DNA from: Alphaproteobacteria bacterium HGW-Alphaproteobacteria-18
Lineage (GTDB): Bacteria > Pseudomonadota > Alphaproteobacteria > Caulobacterales > Hyphomonadaceae
Length of the DNA: 64,000 nucleotides
Assembly (NCBI GenBank): GCA_002841155.1
Contig: PHEH01000006.1
Coordinates: forward strand, 62,001 to 126,000
Direction of reading: 5' to 3'
The notes beneath the pieces are model-generated. The model saw only the letters and a program-made list of their open reading frames with translations, ran no database searches and had not been told where the DNA came from. A program made the translations under genes and the position numbers. Positions 58,959-64,000 of this stretch are shown piece by piece (within the stretch, counting starts at the first letter, position 1; every line of letters begins with the position of its first letter).

Positions 58959-60497
58959 ATGCGCAAATTCGGGATTTCGGCTCAGGCACTCATTGCTGCT
59001 GCCTTCGGAGCTGCGATCATGGGAGGCGCGATCTCGGTACCGAAACTAATCGCGCCCGAAGCTGGAGCTCAGCCAATTGCCATCCAGGCGCCTCCCGGCG
59101 CCCCCCTGAGCTTTGCGGACCTGATTGAGAAAGTCGAACCGGCGGTCGTCAGCGTCAATGTGATCGCCACTCAGGATGTTGGCCGCCTGCAAGACATGGA
59201 AGGTTTCCTGGAACAGTTTCGCGGCGCGCCGGGCCTGGAAGAGTTCTTCCAGCAGCGCCCCACGCCTCAGGAGACTCCCAGACAGCGCGAATCGCGCTCG
59301 CTCGGCTCAGGTTTCTTCATCTCCGAAGACGGCCTCGTGGTGACCAACCATCACGTGATCGACCGCGCGACCCAGATCCAGATTGTCACCTCGGACGGCA
59401 GGGAGCTGGAAGCTGAACTCGTCGGAACGGATCGCCAGACTGATCTCGCCGTCGTCCGCGTCAAGGAAAAAGGCAAATACCCACACGTCGAATTCGGTTC
59501 ATCGCAGAGTGTCCGCAAGGGTGACTGGGTCGTCGCACTCGGCAACCCCTTCGGCCTGGGCGGCACGGCAACAGCCGGCATCCTCTCGGCCAATGGCCGC
59601 GAACTTGGCGCCGCAAGCCCGTATACGGACTTTATCCAGATCGACGCGCCGATCAACCGCGGCAACTCCGGCGGCCCGACCTTTGACCTTAGAGGCAATG
59701 TCATCGGTGTGAACTCGCAGATCCTTTCGCCGACGGGCGGATCGGTCGGCATCGGCTTTGCGATCCCAGCAGAACTCGCCAAGGAAGTCACCGACACGCT
59801 GATCAAGAATGGTCGCGTTTCCCGCGGCTGGCTCGGCGTACAGATCGGTGATCTTACCCCGGAGTTTGCCGAAGCGCTCGGTATCGAAGACACCAAAGGC
59901 TCCCTTATCGCAGACGTGACTCTGGGCAGCCCCGCTGAAAAAGGCGGTCTGCGCCGCAATGACATTATTCTTTCGGTCAATGGCCAGAAGGTCACCGACG
60001 CAACCTCCACTACCCGCGTCGTGGGGCGCCTCATCGCCAATACGTCGAACAAGTTCGACATCATCCGCGATGGCAAACGCCAGACGATCAATGTCACCGT
60101 GGGCGAGCGGCCTGAAGATCCTTATGCGACGCCCGGAAGCGGTTCCTCGCCCAATACCGGCCGCGATAGCCAATCTTCCGCTGTGCCCGGCGCGCTGCTC
60201 AATGATCTGGGCGTTCGCCTGATCCCGATGCCGGACGATGTCCGTCAACGCCTTGGGCTTCGCCCCACCGATACGGGCCTGGCCATCACCGAAGTGAAGC
60301 CAGACAGCGTCTTCGCGAAGGCAGGTTTCGAGAGTGGTCTGGTCATTCTGGAGGCCAACGGCCAGCCGGTGCCAACCGTCGAAGCTTTCGAGAAAACCGT
60401 AAAGGACGCCCGCGCGGCCAAACGGTCGAAAATTCTACTGGCCGTCCGTGTTGGTCAGGCCACGACTTACCGTACTGTAGATTTGCCGGCAGGCTGA
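58959..60497 (+). CDS. Do/DegP-family periplasmic serine protease
   Basis: A 512-residue HtrA protease with a signal peptide or anchor, a trypsin-like domain and two PDZ domains (~290-380 and ~415-500). The triad is visible: His in TNHHVID (~132), Asp in TDLAVVRV (~162) and Ser in NRGNSGGPTFD (~236). It degrades or refolds misfolded envelope proteins. It begins the + strand run protease, response regulator, histidine kinase, an arrangement common beside ccm genes in alphaproteobacteria, and an inverted repeat lies just upstream. Confidence 0.95.
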   Translation: MRKFGISAQALIAAAFGAAIMGGAISVPKLIAPEAGAQPIAIQAPPGAPLSFADLIEKVEPAVVSVNVIATQDVGRLQDMEGFLEQFRGAPGLEEFFQQRPTPQETPRQRESRSLGSGFFISEDGLVVTNHHVIDRATQIQIVTSDGRELEAELVGTDRQTDLAVVRVKEKGKYPHVEFGSSQSVRKGDWVVALGNPFGLGGTATAGILSANGRELGAASPYTDFIQIDAPINRGNSGGPTFDLRGNVIGVNSQILSPTGGSVGIGFAIPAELAKEVTDTLIKNGRVSRGWLGVQIGDLTPEFAEALGIEDTKGSLIADVTLGSPAEKGGLRRNDIILSVNGQKVTDATSTTRVVGRLIANTSNKFDIIRDGKRQTINVTVGERPEDPYATPGSGSSPNTGRDSQSSAVPGALLNDLGVRLIPMPDDVRQRLGLRPTDTGLAITEVKPDSVFAKAGFESGLVILEANGQPVPTVEAFEKTVKDARAAKRSKILLAVRVGQATTYRTVDLPAG

Positions 60498-60508
60498 AGG
60501 AGCCAACA

Positions 60509-61237
60509 ATGACGTTGATGGAGACCACAATGGTGGAAACAGAATCCACGACATCGCTTAAAGTCCTCGTCATCGAGGATGATAATGATATGGCAAGCTT
60601 CATCGAGAAGGTGCTGATTGATGTCGGGCACACGGTAGAGCGTGCCAGTGATGGCGCCTCTGGCCTTGCGATGGCCCGGGCATCTGAATTCGACGCGCTC
60701 ATCGTTGACAGGATGCTTCCGGAGAAAGACGGGCTGACACTGCTTCAGGAATTTCGCGCAGCAGGGGGCACCACACCCGCCCTCTTCCTGTCGGCGCTGG
60801 ACGATGTCCAGAACAAGGTGCAGGGGCTTCGCGCCGGCGCTGAAGACTATCTGGGCAAACCCTTTGCCCCGGCAGAACTCGCCGCCCGTGTCGAAGCGCT
60901 CGGCCGCCGCCAGACCGGGGCCGAACCGCCGGTTACGGTGCTGAAGGCGGGCGATCTTGAAATGAACCTCCTGACCCGGAAGGTGACCCGCGCCGGCAAG
61001 AAGATCGATCTTCAGCCCCGCGAATTCCGCCTGCTGGAATATCTGATGCGCCATGCCGGTCAGGTCGTGACCCGCACGATGCTGCTGGAGAAGGTGTGGG
61101 ACTATAATTTCGATCCCCAGACCAACGTGATCGACGTTCACATCTCCCGCCTGCGCGCCAAGATCGACAAGGAGTTCGGTGAACCGCTGCTTCAGACGGT
61201 TCGCGGTGCCGGATACCGCCTGCAAAGCCAGGGCTAG
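60509..61237 (+). CDS. OmpR-family response regulator
   Basis: A 242-residue regulator with a receiver domain (acidic pocket VIEDDND, phospho-acceptor Asp67 in LIVDRMLP, Lys117 in YLGKPF) and a winged-helix DNA-binding domain (LQPREFRLLEYLMRHAGQVVTR, VWDYNFDPQTNVIDVHISRLRAKI, TVRGAGYRL). It starts 11 bp after the protease with GGAGCC upstream of the ATG, and pairs with the kinase that begins 33 bp later. It probably responds to an envelope signal. Confidence 0.95.
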   Translation: MTLMETTMVETESTTSLKVLVIEDDNDMASFIEKVLIDVGHTVERASDGASGLAMARASEFDALIVDRMLPEKDGLTLLQEFRAAGGTTPALFLSALDDVQNKVQGLRAGAEDYLGKPFAPAELAARVEALGRRQTGAEPPVTVLKAGDLEMNLLTRKVTRAGKKIDLQPREFRLLEYLMRHAGQVVTRTMLLEKVWDYNFDPQTNVIDVHISRLRAKIDKEFGEPLLQTVRGAGYRLQSQG

Positions 61238-61270
61238 ACCTTTTGGAGCGGCGCTGGCACCTAGCGCGAG

Positions 61271-62824
61271 ATGAAGACGCCGCTCCAACTTCCCGCATGG
61301 CTGGTCCCCAGGGTGCCTGACAAGGCACAGATCCTGAAACCATTGCGGATTCTGGGCAAAGCTATACGCGCCAGTTGGCGGGGCATGGGCAAAGCCTGGT
61401 CCAGCCTGCCCTTCATGGCGCAGATCAAAAAAGCGATGCCCGCCTTCGCGCGGACCACCACTTTCAAGCTGACACTGCTTTATTCTGGCATGATCGGCGC
61501 CTTTTCCGGCGCGCTGCTTGTCTACCTGTATTACTCGACAGTTTATTATATCCGCGCCGAGTCCGAGAACCGGATCACGGTTGAATTCGAGCAGCTTGCC
61601 AACGCCTATTATACCGGCGGCATGGAACGCCTCAGCCAGTCCGTTTTCGAGCGGATGACTCTCTCCGGGTCACAGTTCTTCTACTATCTGGAGGACTCCT
61701 CTGGCCGGAAGATCGCTGGCCACTTCCCGCGCCTGCCGGCCGACCCGCCGGTTGCCGGCATGAAGACCGTATATTTCGATTTCGAACTACCCCAAGCCGA
61801 CGGTACCAATACACTGCGCCCTGCCGCTGGCCGTATCGTGCGCCTGCGCGACAATGGCGGCGCACTGATGGTGGCCTTCGATACCGCCCAGCAGACAGTG
61901 ATCGTCGGGCGCATCCGGAATGCGGTCTATGTTGCCGTACCTATAGCCCTCATCCTGTCGCTGGCGGGCGGGCTACTCATTTCGCGGGGCGCGGCCAAAC
62001 GCGCTGATGAACTCGCCAAGACCACCGAAGCCGTCATGGGCGGCGAACTGGGCCGGCGTATGCCGGTGCGCGGCACGGGCGACGAGTTTGACCGTCTCGC
62101 CCAGCGCCTCAATGCGATGCTCGACCAGATCCAGAAGCTGGTGGAATCCTCCCGCCATACTGGCAACGCCATTGCCCATGATCTGCGCTCTCCGCTGACA
62201 CGCCTACGCAACCGCCTCGAAATCTCCCTCAGCCAGCCGATGTCTGAGGAAGCGGCTAACGAAACCCTCGGCACCACCCTGTCGGAAGTGGACCGCGTGC
62301 TCGACACGTTCAACGCCATCCTGCGTCTTGCCCGCCTCGATGCCGGGTCGGAAGGCACGCTCGCCCGCATGGACCTCAGCGCGCTGGCCGAAGAACTCGC
62401 CGAACTGTTCGACCCCGCCTGCGAAGAAGCCAGCCTCTCTTTCAAGAGCCAGATTGCTCGCAATCTGGTGATCCTTGGCGACAAGGATCTGATCGGCCAG
62501 GCGCTCGCAAACCTTCTGGATAATGCGGTCAAATACACGCCCGCCGGCGGCGCCATCAGCTTTACCGCCAGCCGCACGCCCGAAGGCATGATCGACCTCA
62601 CCGTCATTGACTCCGGGCCCGGCATTCCCGTCGAGGCGCGCGACAAGGTCACCCAGCGCTTCCACCGCCTCGATTCGGCGCGCACATTGCCGGGATCAGG
62701 CCTTGGCCTCGCGCTCGTGGAATCTGTGGCGGAATTGCATCGTGGCGAATTGATCCTCGGCACGGGCAATGGCCCGCCCGAACAGCCCGGCCTTAAAGCG
62801 ACGCTTCGCCTGCCGCGGGCTTGA
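61271..62824 (+). CDS. Sensor histidine kinase with HAMP domain
   Basis: A 517-residue two-transmembrane kinase: N-terminal cytosolic ~62 residues, helix ~65-90, periplasmic sensor ~91-217, helix ~218-240, HAMP (~240-290), H-box AIAHDLRSPLTRLRNRLE with phospho-acceptor His303, N box LLDNAVKYTP, and G boxes DSGPGIP and GSGLGLAL. The sensor domain shows no known fold to me. Its 3' end overlaps the convergent ccmF gene by 32 bp. Confidence 0.95.
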   Translation: MKTPLQLPAWLVPRVPDKAQILKPLRILGKAIRASWRGMGKAWSSLPFMAQIKKAMPAFARTTTFKLTLLYSGMIGAFSGALLVYLYYSTVYYIRAESENRITVEFEQLANAYYTGGMERLSQSVFERMTLSGSQFFYYLEDSSGRKIAGHFPRLPADPPVAGMKTVYFDFELPQADGTNTLRPAAGRIVRLRDNGGALMVAFDTAQQTVIVGRIRNAVYVAVPIALILSLAGGLLISRGAAKRADELAKTTEAVMGGELGRRMPVRGTGDEFDRLAQRLNAMLDQIQKLVESSRHTGNAIAHDLRSPLTRLRNRLEISLSQPMSEEAANETLGTTLSEVDRVLDTFNAILRLARLDAGSEGTLARMDLSALAEELAELFDPACEEASLSFKSQIARNLVILGDKDLIGQALANLLDNAVKYTPAGGAISFTASRTPEGMIDLTVIDSGPGIPVEARDKVTQRFHRLDSARTLPGSGLGLALVESVAELHRGELILGTGNGPPEQPGLKATLRLPRA

Positions 62825-64000
62825 GGCTGCGTCGCGCGGGCCACATTGCCAGAAATCCACCCAGCCCGATCAACACGACGCCAAGATAAAGAACATCCAC
62901 CATCGGATTGTAATAGACGCGGAAAACCCAGCGCGCTTCGCCATCAATCTCGCGCTGCTCGCCAAGGGCAACATAGAGATCGCCTGCGCCCGTCTTGTGA
63001 ATGGCCGTCTCGGTCGTCGGCATCGCCGCGGCCGGATAGAAGCGTTTCATCGGCAGCAGCTGCGCAGTGGTCCCGCCCTTGCGCGCGGTGAGCTCCGCCT
63101 TGTCGGCATACCAGTTTGGCCCCTCAATCGCGCGCACATCGTTCAGCGTGATCTCCCAGCCCGCCACCGTGCCAGTCCCGCCCACGGGCAGGGCAAGGGT
63201 CGCCTCATACCGCCCGCTCGTCTCCAGCACTGCGCCAAGAACGAACAGGCCCAGCCCTGCATGGGCCAGTGTCATCGCCCAGACCCGCGCCGGCATCTTG
63301 AACACACGCCCGAAATTCATCGCCCGGCGCTTCATCTCCCAGACCGCGCCAAATACCAGCCAGAACCCCAGCGCCAGGCCGAACGCCGCCCCGAGGGGAA
63401 TATTCAGGGGGCCTACGCCCAGCAACATGAACACCGCCGTCAGCGCTGCACCGCCTATCGCCCAGCGCGTCCACGCTTTTAGATCCGCCTTGCCCCAGGC
63501 CCACGCCTGCACCACCGGCAGTATGATGAGGGCAAGCGCGAGGATCGGTACAAAGGTGAGATTGAAATAGGGCTCGCCTACAGAGATCGTCCGCCCGAAC
63601 GCTTCGGCAATCAGCGGAAACAGTGTGCCCAGGAGAACCGTCAGCGTGGCGACGATCAGCACCACATTGTTCGCCATCAGCGCGCCTTCGCGGCTGAGCA
63701 GCGTCCACGGCTTGCCCCCTAGCAGGGACGGCGCCCGCAGCGCAAACAGCCCGAGCGCAAAGCCGCCATAGCCGAGCAGGCCGAGCAGCAGCAGCGTCCC
63801 GCGCTCCGGATCCACAGCAAAGGCATGCACCGAGGTCAGCACGCCCGAGCGGACAAGAAACGCGCCGAGGATCGAGAACAGGAAAGACAAGACCGCCAGA
63901 AGCGCCGTCCAGGCGGCAAAGCTCTCACGCTTTTCGGTGACAATCACCGAATGCAGAAGCGCCGCGCCGATCAGCCAGGGCATCAGCGAGGCGTTCTCCA
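62793..64000 (-). CDS. ccmF: Cytochrome c-type biogenesis protein CcmF (partial, N-terminus off the window)
   Basis: The frame runs without a start from the window edge (WENASLMPWLIGAALLHSVIV-type sequence) to the stop at 62793: 402 residues of the C-terminal part. It is a multi-pass inner-membrane heme lyase component that, with CcmH, attaches heme to apocytochrome c. The SLMPWLIGAALLHS and FLVRSGVLTSVHAFA segments include a conserved heme-handling region. The last gene (62793-62824) overlaps the convergent kinase gene by 32 bp. Its orientation relative to ccmH is opposite to the usual ccmF-ccmG-ccmH operon. Confidence 0.93.
   Translation of the reverse strand, partial: ENASLMPWLIGAALLHSVIVTEKRESFAAWTALLAVLSFLFSILGAFLVRSGVLTSVHAFAVDPERGTLLLLGLLGYGGFALGLFALRAPSLLGGKPWTLLSREGALMANNVVLIVATLTVLLGTLFPLIAEAFGRTISVGEPYFNLTFVPILALALIILPVVQAWAWGKADLKAWTRWAIGGAALTAVFMLLGVGPLNIPLGAAFGLALGFWLVFGAVWEMKRRAMNFGRVFKMPARVWAMTLAHAGLGLFVLGAVLETSGRYEATLALPVGGTGTVAGWEITLNDVRAIEGPNWYADKAELTARKGGTTAQLLPMKRFYPAAAMPTTETAIHKTGAGDLYVALGEQREIDGEARWVFRVYYNPMVDVLYLGVVLIGLGGFLAMWPARRSLKPAAGEASL

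Overview
The window is dense, GC-rich chromosomal DNA from an alphaproteobacterium. The best guess is a Hyphomonadaceae/Caulobacterales-type marine heterotroph. The basis is alphaproteobacterial synteny (murA, DUF2948, hisD, UPF0262, infA, maf), DUF4170, two large TonB receptors, a POT peptide transporter, and the ccmH, degP, response regulator, histidine kinase block beside glnE. The genus is an inference. I see no plasmid, conjugation or complete prophage module.

Layout. 1-5.7 kb: end of an rRNA pseudouridine synthase, an MscS channel, a POT transporter, an SRAP protease and glutamate-cysteine ligase. 6.0-7.8 kb: an AT-richer Mrr-type restriction endonuclease gene that looks acquired. 7.9-16.7 kb: a RibD-like reductase, RsmE, UbiA, a DsbA-type oxidoreductase, an enoyl-CoA hydratase, then a minus-strand overlapping run PmbA, CysQ-DUF4170 fusion, ABC exporter, with a MAPEG protein upstream. 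16.8-20.7 kb: small membrane, lipo- and periplasmic proteins, a Cys-phosphatase, and an ECF sigma factor between two membrane proteins. 20.8-29.3 kb: the murA-to-maf housekeeping block, interrupted by a FecA-like receptor and an AT-richer lipoprotein gene. 29.35 kb: tRNA-Thr(GGT). 29.6-37 kb: an HPF-like protein, an amino-acid permease, and a 999-residue TonB receptor divergent from an S9 peptidase, which suggests peptide scavenging. 37-44 kb: glycerol kinase, an amidase, a ParD-like/methionine aminopeptidase pair, palindromic repeats, an orphan lysis pair, and a nitronate monooxygenase. 44.5-49.3 kb: the two methylmalonyl-CoA mutase subunits with UPF0145 and a minimal zincin. 49.4-55 kb: a TrkH-type K+ channel, an amidase, a GFA protein, and an ECF/anti-sigma/metal-resistance operon beside an EF-hand protein. 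55-64 kb: glnE, an NTF2-like protein, ccmH, a DegP protease, a two-component system, and ccmF on the opposite strand running off the window.

Coding density is very high: three convergent gene pairs share overlapping stop codons and many operon neighbours overlap by ATGA. The most unusual non-coding signal is a family of 10-bp tandem arrays (units like TGTCCCGATT) at three sites. One lies inside rsmE as an apparent in-frame insertion and one supplies the stop codon of the MAPEG gene. Other leads are the ParD-like/MetAP pair, the CysQ-DUF4170 fusion with a retained internal start, the Mrr-like nuclease, the orphan endolysin/holin pair, and a possible Fur-controlled minus-strand transcript near 44 kb.
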